A stretch of DNA of 64,000 nucleotides from Symbiodinium natans (taxonomy: Eukaryota; Sar; Dinophyceae; Suessiales; Symbiodiniaceae), in assembly GCA_905221605.1 (NCBI GenBank), contig CAJNDS010002083.1:62001-126000 (forward strand), in the 5' to 3' direction. Each line of letters begins with the position of its first letter. Position 1 is the first letter of the stretch. Positions 1 to 8,498 of this stretch are shown here, piece by piece. The notes below the pieces were generated by a model. That model had not been told where the DNA came from. It worked only from the letters and a program-made list of their open reading frames with translations, and did no database searches. Position numbers and translations under genes: made by a program.

Positions 1-116
1 GTTTGGGGTTTGGGGTTTGGGGTTTGGGGTTTAGGGTTTATCGTTTAGGGTTTATCGTTTAGGGTTTAGGGTTTGGGGTTTAGGGTTTATAGTTTAGGGT
101 GTAGGGTGTAGGGTGT
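1..116 (+). repeat. Degenerate telomere-like array (TTTGGGG/TTTAGGG)
   Basis: Opening run of TTTGGGG units passing into TTTAGGG and variants (TTTATCG, TGTAGGG). The plant-type telomere motif is used by dinoflagellates. It is followed at once by exon-like DNA, so this is an interstitial tract and not a demonstrated chromosome end. Confidence 0.85.
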
Positions 117-154
117 TTCGCTGAACCCTCAGGCCCTAAGGCCCTCAGCCTCAC

Positions 155-232
155 CTTTTTAGGGCAGACTCTAGGAGCTCCTCTTTGGCCAGCTGCTTCT
201 CAACATGCTCTGGCTGAACCTTGCAGGCGTCT
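155..232 (-). CDS. Candidate internal exon, unknown protein
   Basis: Minus-strand segment of 78 nt between an acceptor (ACCAG) and a strong donor (AAAAAG|GTGAGG). It reads 25 codons without a stop, including KVQPEHVEKQLAKEELLESA, a charged helical peptide with normal amino-acid balance. It begins with the last base of a codon and ends with the first two, the same phase pattern as exons at 4965-5030 and 6040-6385. It may therefore be a downstream exon of the minus-strand gene at 4.1-7.8 kb, although the plus-strand array lies between. No family recognised. Confidence 0.45.
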
Positions 233-432
233 CTGGTTGGCAGCCAGTTCTTTGGTCACTTCTCTGACATATGGTCCCTTTTGCGGTTCTTTTTTTATGA
301 AAAAGGTGGCCCCTCTTATTTACTAGGGCACCCAAAAAGTGACCATAATTTAGAGAACCCTACATGTAAAGTTCAGTCTTTAGGTTTACGGTTGAGACAT
401 CTTCTCCCCATGCGAACTGCGCGCCGCGCTCC

Positions 433-2337
433 TGTTGGGAACAAATGGACCGACGTGCCGACAACGAGCTGCAGCAAGCCGGAACGATTGTCACCATGCA
501 GTCTGTGAGGAATTGGAGATCCCAAGCGCAAAAGGCATGCAAATGGGGTACTATGATCCTCACGTGAGCAAATCACGTGGTCCATACGCACACCAAGCGA
601 CTCTGCTCCAACTTGCTTCAGTGCTTGGAACAAATGGACCGACGTGCCGACAACGAGCTGCAGCAAGCCGGAACGATTGTCACCATGCAGTCTGTGAGGA
701 ATTGGAGATCCCAAGCGCAAAAGGCATGCAAAATGGGGTACTATGATCCCCACGTGAGCAAAGCATGTGGTCCAGACGTACACCAAGCGACTCTGCTCCA
801 ACTTGCTTCAGTGTTGGGAACAAATGGACCGACGTGCCGACAACGAGCTGCAGCAAGCCGGAACGATTGTCACCATGCAGTCTGTGAGGAATTGGAGATC
901 CCAAGCGCAAAAGGCATGCAAAATGGGGTACTGTGATCCTCACGTGAGCAAAGCATGTGGTCCATACGTACACCAAGCGACTCTGCTCCAACTTGCTTCA
1001 GTGTTGGGAACAAATGGACCGACGTGCCGACAACGAGCTGCAGCAAGCCGGAACGATTGTCACCATGCAGTCTGTGAGGAATTGGAGATCCCAAGCGCAA
1101 AAGGCATGCAAATGGGGTACTATGATCCTCACGTGAGCAAAGCATGTGGTCCATACGTACACCAAGCGACTCTGCTCCAACTTGCTTCAGTGTTGGGAAC
1201 AAATGGACCGACGTGCCGACAACGAGCTGCAGCAAGCCGGAACGATTGTCACCATGCAGTCTGTGAGGAATTGGAGATCCCAAGCGCAAAAGGCATGCAA
1301 AATGGGGTACTATGATCCCCACGTGAGCAAAGCATGTGGTCCAGACGTACACCAAGCGACTCTGCTCCAAGTTTCTTCAGTGTTGGGAACAAGTGGACCG
1401 ACGTGCCGACAACGGGCTGCAGCAAGCCGGAACGATTGTCACCATGCTGTCTGTGAGGAATTGGAGATCCCAAGCGCAAAAGGCATGCAAAATGGGGTAC
1501 TATGATCCTCACGTGAGCAAAGCATGTGGTCCAGACGTACACCAAGCGACTCTGCTCCAAGTTTCTTCAGTGTTGGGAACAAGTGGACCGACGTGCCGAC
1601 AACGAGCTGCAGCAAGCCGGAACGATTGTCACCATGCTGTCTGTGAGGAATTGGAGATCCCAAGCGCAAAAAACATGCAAAATGGGTACTATGATCCTCA
1701 CGTGAGCAAAGCATGTGGTCCATACGTACACCAAGCGACTCTGCTCCAACTTGCTTCAGTGTTGGGAACAAATGGACCGACGTGCCGACAACGAGCTGCA
1801 GCAAGCCGGAACGATTGTCACCATGCAGTCTGTGAGGAATTGGAGATCCCAAGCGCAAAAGGCATGCAAAATGGGGTACTATGATCCTCACGTGAGCAAA
1901 GCATGTGGTCCATACGTACACCAAGCGACTCTGCTCCAACTTGCTTCAGTGTTGGGAACAAATGGACCGACGTGCCGACAACGAGCTGCAGCAAGCCGGA
2001 ACGATTGTCACCATGCTGTCTGTGAGGAATTGGAGATCCCAAGCGCAAAAAACATGCAAAATGGGTACTATGATCCTCACGTGAGCAAAGCATGTGGTCC
2101 ATACGTACACCAAGCGACTCTGCTCCAACTTGCTTCAGTGTTGGGAACAAATGGACCGACGTGCCGACAACGAGCTGCAGCAAGCCGGAACGATTGTCAC
2201 CATGCAGTCTGTGAGGAATTGGAGATCCCAAGCGCAAAAGGCATGCAAATGGGGTACTATGATCCTCACGTGAGCAAATCACGTGGTCCATACGCACACC
2301 AAGCGACTCTGCTCCAACTTGCTTCAGTGCTGGGAAC
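433..2337 (+). repeat. Tandem array, ten 189/190-bp units
   Basis: Ten near-identical units start at 433, 622, 812, 1002, 1191, 1381, 1571, 1760, 1950 and 2139, with the start of an eleventh at 2328. Five units are 190 bp and five are 189 bp. The one-base difference always falls in the A/G run between the GTGAGG and GTGAGC motifs. Variants such as AAATGG/AAGTGG and GCAGTC/GCTGTC are shared between non-adjacent units, which suggests unequal exchange or block duplication. The units are nearly contiguous, with no spacer diversity, so this is not a CRISPR array. Confidence 0.95.
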
Positions 2338-2489
2338 AAACGGACCACTTCAAACCCCCGCGTGTCGCAAACGAGTACAGCAACTTCTTAGGGCTTTCGT
2401 GGTTCGAAACCTGCAAGCTGGCCTTCGCGGAAGGCACGGAGAAGGGAGCGCGCTTCCTGGCGGTTGCATCGGGATCGGCAACGTCATAA
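433..2489 (+). CDS. Candidate gene: tandemly repeated 24-codon exons plus terminal exon
   Basis: Each unit contains a 72-nt open segment that follows an acceptor (CTTCAG; the first unit lacks it) and stops at a GTGAGG donor. Exons would be 433-504, 622-693, 812-883, 1002-1073, 1191-1262, 1381-1452, 1571-1642, 1760-1831, 1950-2021 and 2139-2210, with a terminal exon 2328-2489 ending in TAA. All are phase 0, so splicing gives a 24-residue repeat containing MDRRADNELQQAGTIVTMQS, followed by a unique tail containing SNFLGLSWFETCKLAFAEGT. The 1-bp unit-length variation falls inside the 117/118-nt intron and leaves every exon in frame. A later donor (GTGAGC) would give 44-codon exons, but five units would then shift frame. 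The start is not visible and the function is unknown. The repeat peptide is charged and may form a helix. Confidence 0.45.
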
Positions 2490-2682
2490 GGCTTGGATTT
2501 TACCGGCGGAGGGCGGGGGTGGGGGGGGGGGCGGGTTGGGGTTAGGGACGTTGGGTTGGGTAGGCTGAGGGTCTGAGTTAGCCCTCGACCGCCTATGCCG
2601 CCAAGGAGTTCGTTGATGTCAGGTGCTTTTGGTTTTTAACGCACGTAGCTCTGAAGTGCCCTTGGCTACCTAACCTTCAGGT

Positions 2683-2756
2683 TGGGATGTTCCCCTTTTT
2701 TATGGGGATTCTAGTACCCCCATAGGATACTCGTCAGAACAAGGGGGAACATCCCA
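2683..2756. mobile_element. Foldback element, family A
   Basis: Short element with inverted ends of the form TGGGATGTTCCCC and GGGGGAACATCCCA. Related copies occur at 11993-12091, 20033-20105, 30158-30299, 37361-37525 and 50760-50836. No coding capacity, so a MITE-like non-autonomous element is likely. Confidence 0.7.
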
Positions 2757-2799
2757 GCCTTTAGGGCTTGCTGATCACGAGAGCAGAAGATGATCAAAG

Positions 2800-2916
2800 C
2801 CCTCCTACTTGGAGGCTCAGGGAGCTGTACTTATAAGCCCCCCGAAGTCCCCTAAGTAGGTAGAAGTAGACTTATAGTTGGGGTCATAAGTACCCATGAA
2901 CCTCCAAGTAGGAGGG
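2800..2916. mobile_element. Foldback element, family B
   Basis: Inverted arms CCTCCTACTTGGAGG and CCTCCAAGTAGGAGG, with a second inner pair around ACTTATAAG and CATAAGTAC. Family members are at 20500-20651 and, as one arm, about 37015-37070. Confidence 0.65.
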
Positions 2917-2979
2917 ATTATCGGGCGGAAGCCATCCAGGGAACCCTCTTTTTGCGTAAGGCCTGCGGAGCCTCAAGTA

Positions 2980-3110
2980 GGGTTTAGGGTTTGGGGCCTT
3001 GGGGTTTAGGGGTTTAGGGTTTTGGGTTTAAATGGGACTTCGGGTTTAGGGTCTAGGGTCTAGGGTCTAGGGTTTAGGGTTTAGGGCTTAGGGCTTAGGG
3101 CTTAGGGTTC
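2980..3110 (+). repeat. Degenerate TTTAGGG tract
   Basis: Runs of TTTAGGG, TCTAGGG and CTTAGGG units, interrupted by unique sequence. Confidence 0.8.
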
Positions 3111-3406
3111 GAAAGCCTCTTTGCAGAGCAAAGGCAGCAAAGGCAGGGAACCGAATCACCGAAAGCCAATGCATGGAGAAACGGAGAAAGGTTGACTCGA
3201 GCTCTTGTCACATCGAGCGGACCCCACATCACAATAAGCCCCCCCCCCCCCACAAAAAAGAAGCACCTTTTAAACTTTTCTTAAACGAACAGACCAAAAC
3301 TAAAACATCTGATAGTAAGGGGGCACGGTAAACCCTTAGCCCTAAGCCCTCAGCCCTAAACCCTAAACCCTAGACCCTAAACCCTAAACCCTAGACCCCA
3401 AACCCC

Positions 3407-3499
3407 AGCAACAAAGCGCTGTCACATGAAGCTGCCAGGCGCCGGGCGGTCGTGGCAGCATCAAACCCCGAGGTGCCGGGCGAGACTGGCCAGCTCTAG
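3407..3499 (+). CDS. Candidate short exon, unknown protein
   Basis: Unique segment between a CCCTAAA block and a TTTAGGG block. After an ACCCCAG acceptor it reads about 30 codons to TAG, including ALSHEAARRRAVVAASNPEV. The opposite strand is also partly open, so the strand is uncertain. No family recognised. Confidence 0.25.
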   Translation, partial: SNKALSHEAARRRAVVAASNPEVPGETGQL

Positions 3500-3514
3500 G
3501 ACAGAACGGCAACA

Positions 3515-3850
3515 AGGGTTTAAGGCTTAGGGTCTAGGGTTTAGGGTTTAGAATAGGGTTTAGGGTTTAGGGTTTAGGGTTCAGGGTTTAGGGTTTAGGG
3601 TTTAGGGTTTAGGGTTTAGGGTTTAGGGTTTAGGGTTTAGGGGTTAGGGTTTAGGGTTTAGGGTTTAGGGTTTAGGGTTTAGGGTTTAGGGTTTAGGGTT
3701 TAGGGTTTAGGGTTTAGGGTTTAGGGTTTAGGGTTTAGGGTTTAGGGTTTAGGGTTTAGGGTTTAGGGTTTAGGGTTTAGGGTTTAGGGTTTACGGCTTA
3801 GGGCTTAGGGCTTCGGGCTTAGGGTCTAGGGTTTAGGGTTCACCCTGCAT
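3515..3850 (+). repeat. Long interstitial TTTAGGG array
   Basis: About 40 tandem TTTAGGG units, mostly perfect from 3551 to 3790, grading into CTTAGGG and TCTAGGG at the edges. One of the three best telomere-like arrays here, with those near 28.5 and 50.5 kb. Confidence 0.95.
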
Positions 3851-4085
3851 CCTAAAGGTTTTGGATTTGGGTTTTGGGCTACTTCCGCCATAGCAGTTGG
3901 CAGTGGACCTGGCTCTAGCCGAGTCGACCCAGCGAAAACCTTTTCCTAACCCTAAACCCTAAACCCTAAACCCTGTGAGCATTGAATTTTTGAGGGCCTT
4001 TTAGGGCCTCTTCGACGTAGAGGTACCACGCATGCACTTGCCTCACCTTGTTCAGTCAACCTAAGGCGGCTGCCTGAGCAACTAC

Positions 4086-7000
4086 CGTTTTGAGAAGCTA
4101 ACTTTCTCTAGGTTCTTCCGGCAGACTTCCTCTGACTCCTCAGGTTTTACCCATCAATAAACCTTAAAACCTAGAACCTAAATCATCAAGATGGTTGAAC
4201 CAGACACTTAAACCCCAAACCTACCAAGCCGCAACTGTGCACATATATGTACATGTATGATTGCGGTTCGCGGTTCGCCAGTCCCTCCTTTTTATACATA
4301 CATACATACACACATACATACATACATACATACAGACAGACAGACAGACAGACAGACATACATACTGCTAGAACTAGATGCATGAGTCTTCTGTCATCAT
4401 CTCCAAGTTTATAGCTTTTCCACACTATTATAATGCGGGCTTTAAATGCCCGAGCTTATTTAATGTACGCTCGCAATATAATAGGGTAAACGAGTACACC
4501 ATATATAAAACCCCTCCTCAAAGCCAGTACATTTAATGCAAAAATGTATAAGCGTCCTTTGCGCATGAATTTTTTTTATTACATTCGGGTTTTTTCTTGG
4601 TCTGGCCGTTCACACCCTTGGAATCGCATGCCAGGTTAACGGTGTAAAAGCCCTGTGCATGTAATATGAATGGCGTGAACAAAGGCAAGTTTACGCGCGC
4701 TTTGCTCACGAAGTTGTTATTAAATTGGGCTTTACCTTATATTGCAACATACGATTACATTATCTTGCATTAGAATATTGTGTTGTATTAACCTATATCA
4801 ATTTAATATAAATATAAATATAAACAGAAATATATATATATATGTATTTATATATGTATCATTTATTATTTACACATATGTTTTTGTGTTAGAATATTTT
4901 TATCTATATATATATATACACACTGTGTTGTCTTGATATGCCATTATGTTCTATGAGATTATACCTAAGAGTCTCCTGCGCGAGGTTCGGGGCGGTGGTG
5001 GGCTGAATCTTCAGCCCCGGAGTCGCCGCCCTGGGTTTAGGGTTAAGGGTTTAGGGTTAAGGGTTAAGGGTTAAGGGTTAAGGGTTTAGGGTTTAGGGTT
5101 TAGGGTTTCTTAGGGCTTAGGGCTCAGGGTCCTTGGGGGTGAGTCTCCTCTGGGGGGGGGGGGGGGGGGGGGGGTTTAGGGTGTAGGGTTTAGGGCTTGG
5201 GCTTAGGGTTTTGGGTTTAGGGTTTGGTTCGGGTGATTCTGTGCTTCTGAAGGGCTGTAGAATAAGGGCTATCATATTTTGGTAGAGTGTGAGGGGTACA
5301 TCTGCTTTTTTGGAAATATGCCCGTTGCGCCACAACCGGAGCACCCACCAGAGTACCCATGAAGAATCCGCGCTCCTAGATGAAGGCGTTGCTAAGCGTG
5401 CAGGTCAGGGTGCAAATTTCCCTTCCCTAGTATTCGGGATGTCTGTGTTGGGGTTGTAACTCATGCATCAGGAAGCTTCTACCTGAGAAAAAACTCCCTG
5501 AACGAGCTTCACGGCCTTCCCGGGCGTGGTGGCACAGGCCAAACCTGCCAATTCGCTTTGGAGGGACAGGTCTAAGGGTTGTTTCATGGGCCCTTAATAT
5601 GGCCCCTTACCCTCTTTAAAGGGTTCTGACGTATGGGCCCAAAAGGTTGCGTAGGGCACATTAGGGGCACATAAGGGGTCCCCTTTAAGAGCCCATCTTA
5701 AGGACCTTGTAACTACCCTAAGAACAGGTTTAGGGCTTCGGGAAAATGTTCCAAGATCGCCTTGCCACAACCTTGGGAGAACAAAATAACCCGAAGGATC
5801 ATACACCCTAGGGGGCCTTCATAACTCAAACAGGGTTTTGCCGGAGTTTATTCTAGTATAACTATATAGGGACCATGAAGGGATACTATGAGCAATTCTT
5901 ACCACTTGTAGTCAAAGCGAGTCCACTTTGGGCTTCTCTCTTCTTCAAGGCTTGCAAGAGGAAGTGACTAGTGCGCATCGTTGATGGGCGCCCTACACCG
6001 CTTGTATTGCTGAGGTTTTTATACTAGTATTATAAAAACTGCCATGACTTTTGTCCATTCCATGCGCACGGTCCGACCCATCCTGAGTTGATGACCTGGA
6101 CTGGCTTTTCGTAGACGAGGTTGGCCCTTTATAAAGTCTCCGAAAATGCTCCTAAATATCCTTCATCAGAAACCCCAATCCGCCTAAACCCTAAGCCCTA
6201 AGCCCTAAGCCCTATGCCCTAAACCCTAAACCCTACACCCTAAACTCTAAACCCTAAACCCTAAACCCTAAACCCTAAACCCTAAACCCGACCTGAATTA
6301 CGGGGTATGGGGTCCCTTTGGGGCCTGTACAAAATCAACTCGGCCTTGGGAGCGGGCGGCAGTGACGAAGGTGGCGGTGGAGCACCTGGCAACCAGGGTT
6401 CAGGGTATTTAGGGTTTAGGGTTTAGGGTTTAGGGTTTAGGGTTTAGGGTTTAGGGTTTGGGGTTTGGGGTTTAGGGTTTAGGGTTTAGGGTACGAGTAT
6501 TTAGGGTTTACGGGTTTAGGGTTCAGGTTTGGGTTTTAGGGTTTAAGGTTTAGGGTATTTGGGGTTTAGGGTATTTACTGTTTCGGGTTTAGGGTTTAGG
6601 GTTTGCCTACATTCTGCTTCACCACATGGCCGAAGAGGATGCGTCAACCAAACCCGTTGCCAGAATGTATGCCTTCTCTTTGGGGCGCGAACGCGAAACT
6701 TCGAAAAAACAAAATGTCGAATTTGGGCCTCGCGGACGCGAAATATCGAAAACTTTCGATTTTTAATATTCGATCGATTGCGAAGATGGATGGCTCAGCT
6801 GTTTTCGGATGCTCGATATCTTTTTTGCGAAAAAACACGTCCACAAGCTAACCAACGAAAGCTTAAACTTTCAAGCCCGAACCCTAAACCATAAACCCTA
6901 AACCCTAAACCCTACACCCTACAGCCTGCACCCTATACCCTAAACCGCAACCCCCTCAGCCCCATGCCAACCCTGGAGCCCAAACCCCACGTCACGACCC

Positions 7001-7793
7001 CTCCCAAGGCCAACTTGGATGCTTCCACTCTTCTGCCGCTTAAGAAGTTCCCTAAACCCTTGAAACCTCAAACCCCTAAACCCTCAACCCTCAACCCTCA
7101 ACCCTAAGATCCAAACGTTAAACCCCTAAACCCTACAAACGCTAAAAACCCTAAAACCGCAAAACCCTAAAAGCCTAAAAACCTTAAACATTAAAACCTA
7201 GAAACCCTAAAACCCCAAACACCCTAAACACCCAAAAACCCTAAACCCTAAAAGCCCCAAACACCAAACCCTAAAACCCTAAACCGTAAACCCCAGACCC
7301 CAACCCCAAACCCTAAACCCTAAGCCCTAAACCCCAAACCCTAAACCTTAAACCATACGTCTCTCAGGAGAGGCACTTGAAGGCGGCCGCAGCTCGCGAG
7401 GGGCAGGCTTCGGCCAAGAGCTGGGTGCCCTCAGCTTGTCTCTCTTGTGGGTTTAGGGGGCTTAGGGTGTTGAGAGTTTAGGGCTTTTGGGGGTTTAGGG
7501 TTTAAGGTTTAGGGTTTGGGGTATATGGAGGGTTTAGGGCTAGGGTTTAGGGTTTGGGGTTTTGGCTTTAAGGCTTAGGGTTGAGGGTGAGGGTTCGGGC
7601 TCAGGGCACAATATCGCCACCGAAGTCCTCGCGGTACTGCACCAAGTTTTCGTACATTGCGTCCCTCGACTGACATGAATTGCGTTAGCAGCTAAGCTCG
7701 GCAGATTTAGGCCACACTTGCCACCGCAAAGGCGAAGCGAAGCATCCTGTAGCTAGCAAGAATCCTGAACTCTGTATCTGCGACTTGCATGTG
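4086..7793 (-). CDS. Multi-exon gene, unknown protein, at least 12 small exons
   Basis: Minus-strand exons in order: 7793-7716, 7669-7610, 7441-7366, 7051 to about 7000, 6867-6837, 6672-6623, 6385-6302, 6126-6040, 5967-5903, 5807-5718, 5571-5483, 5375 to about 5240, then probably 5030-4965 and 4138-4086. Each is open and flanked by splice-like sites (donors GTAATTC, GTAAGAA, GTAGAAG, GTGAAGC and one GA; most acceptors AG|G). Phases agree across the core from 6672 to 5375. The spliced peptide is well balanced, for example [20 protein letters not shown] and [19 protein letters not shown]. The 7051 and 5375 exon ends, and the links to the two last exons, are unresolved. No domain was recognised; helical, hydrophobic and charged segments alternate. 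Introns of 72-175 nt in the core contain telomere-like repeats or foldback elements. An alternative frame exists across 5571-5260, but it reads less like protein. Confidence 0.55.
4290..4362. repeat. Microsatellite (CATA)n(CAGA)n
   Basis: Tandem tetranucleotides CATA/CACA then CAGA. The flanks from about 4180 to 4960 form an AT-rich island with further (AT)n runs at 4810-4920 and no convincing exon. Confidence 0.9.
4430..4960. other. AT-rich island without a convincing gene
   Basis: Composition is far more AT-rich than the flanks, with imperfect (ATA)n and (TA)n runs. The only reading frame encodes low-complexity Ile/Tyr/Asn residues. It probably lies within an intron of the surrounding minus-strand gene. 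Confidence 0.6.
5035..5230 (+). repeat. TTTAGGG/GTTAAGG tract with a G run
   Basis: Tandem TTTAGGG and GTTAAGGG units with an uninterrupted run of about 20 G at 5153-5174. It lies inside the intron predicted between the exons ending near 5240 and starting at 5030 of the minus-strand gene. The G run could form a quadruplex. Confidence 0.85.
5572..5717 (-). mobile_element. Family C element inside an exon, intron-like
   Basis: Read on the minus strand, inverted ends resemble each other: GGTAGTTACAAGGTCCTTAA at the left and, reversed, GGTTGTTTCATGGGCCCTTA at the right. CTTAG occurs on both sides. Removing the element plus one CTTAG copy joins ...NLFL to DLSLQ in one frame. The cleanest junction leaves GG...AG ends, while a GT donor one base later would shift frame. 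Family copies are at 11243-11358 and 33088-33228. Confidence 0.6.
5808..5902 (-). mobile_element. Family E element occupying an entire intron
   Basis: Minus-strand intron from GTAAGAATTG to GGCCCCCTAG, with phase 1 on the donor side matched by two bases on the acceptor side. Its sequence aligns over most of its length with the dispersed element at 10048-10162: both share GTATYCCCTT, GTCCCT, GCAAAACCCT and AGGCCCC in the same order. Other copies are at 19818-19894, 25788-25898, 54884-54950, 62473-62572 and, partial, near 35290-35348. Confidence 0.65.
6016..6040. repeat. Perfect AT-rich palindrome
   Basis: The stretch TTTTTATACTAGTATTATAAAAA is symmetric around ACTAGT and forms the donor end of a predicted 72-nt intron (6039-5968). 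Confidence 0.6.
6183..6290 (-). repeat. CCCTAAA tract within an intron
   Basis: Fourteen or so CCCTAAA-type units lying inside the intron predicted between exons 6385-6302 and 6126-6040. On the sense strand they read TTTAGGG. Confidence 0.85.
6395..6600 (+). repeat. TTTAGGG tract within an intron
   Basis: Degenerate TTTAGGG units filling the intron predicted between exons 6672-6623 and 6385-6302. It runs opposite to the tract at 6183-6290 in the next intron, so both orientations occur in one gene. Confidence 0.85.
6880..7360 (-). repeat. Long degenerate CCCTAAA region
   Basis: CCCTAAA units with many 6- to 9-base variants (CCCTAAAA, CCCCAAA, CCTTAAA). Unique exon-like DNA at about 7000-7051 interrupts it. 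The repeat unit next to that exon reads TTTAG|GG on the sense strand and serves as its acceptor. Confidence 0.85.
7450..7600 (+). repeat. Degenerate TTTAGGG tract
   Basis: TTTAGGG with GCTTAGGG and GGGTTGAGGG variants, between candidate exons at 7441 and 7610. Confidence 0.8.
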
Positions 7794-7924
7794 CTTTTTG
7801 CTTGCGCAGCATCCCTAAACCCTGAGCCCCAAACAAAACCGTCTAGGGTCCAACAAATTTAAACTCCGCCACGCGCCATGCGCCGTGCGCAGCCTCTTGT
7901 AGCCGGGCGCCGGATCCTGCCCAG

Positions 7925-8005
7925 CATGCTCTGAGGAAGGGCTGAGGGTTGAGGGTTTAGGGTTTAGGGTTTGGGGTTTAGGGTTTTGGGTTTAGGGTTT
8001 AGGGT
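7925..8005 (+). repeat. TTTAGGG tract
   Basis: Short run of TTTAGGG and TTTGGGG units. The adjoining 8020-8498 holds GTAGGGCTGTGG repeats (8135-8205), a duplicated block at 8252-8350 sharing ATTAACGATTGCC, and two G runs. No gene is convincing there. Confidence 0.75.
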
Positions 8006-8498
8006 TAACTATGCACGTTGCGAAGCCCTGAACCTCAACACACATGGCATTGCAGCTGCAGCTCAACCGGGCCCATGCCCCCCCAAAAGCGGTGGTGTCT
8101 CAGGGTCATAGGCCTGCCCGCAAACTACCGGGCAGGCTTGTCGGTAGGCCTGTGGGTAGGGCTGTGGGTAGGGCTGTTGGTAGGCTTGTGGGTTGCCATA
8201 GGGCCTGGGGCCCATAAATTAGCGCTGGGCCACTGGCGGAGCTTCTATAGGCAATCGTGTAGGACACGAATATTAACGATTGCCACATGAGGGGGGGGGG
8301 GTGTAGGACACGGATATTAACGATTGCCGACTCATGTGGGGGAGGGGGGGGGGAACCCGAAAGCATCTCAAGTTTAGCACTAAACCATCCACGTTTGGGG
8401 TTTCCCCGTTTGAAGGAATACCCATACGCTTTAATGGACATGCCGCATGTGAACGCGTTTTAGTCAGCAACGTCCAAGTTGGAGGTAGCGCTGTTGCT

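Noticed and set aside
1-116. True chromosome end
   Set aside because: Only about 110 bases of degenerate units and exon-like DNA follow at once. Equally good or better arrays occur all through the window.
433-2337. CRISPR-like regular array
   Set aside because: Units are 189/190 bp and nearly identical throughout, with no short repeat plus unique spacer structure. The genome is eukaryotic.
1715-2545. 276-residue open frame across the tandem array
   Set aside because: It runs through predicted introns and changes meaning with each 1-bp unit difference. The splice-based reading explains the array better.
4742-4936. Organelle-derived or membrane ORF in the AT-rich island
   Set aside because: Ile/Tyr/Asn-only composition from (ATA)n and (TA)n repeats; no organelle gene recognised.
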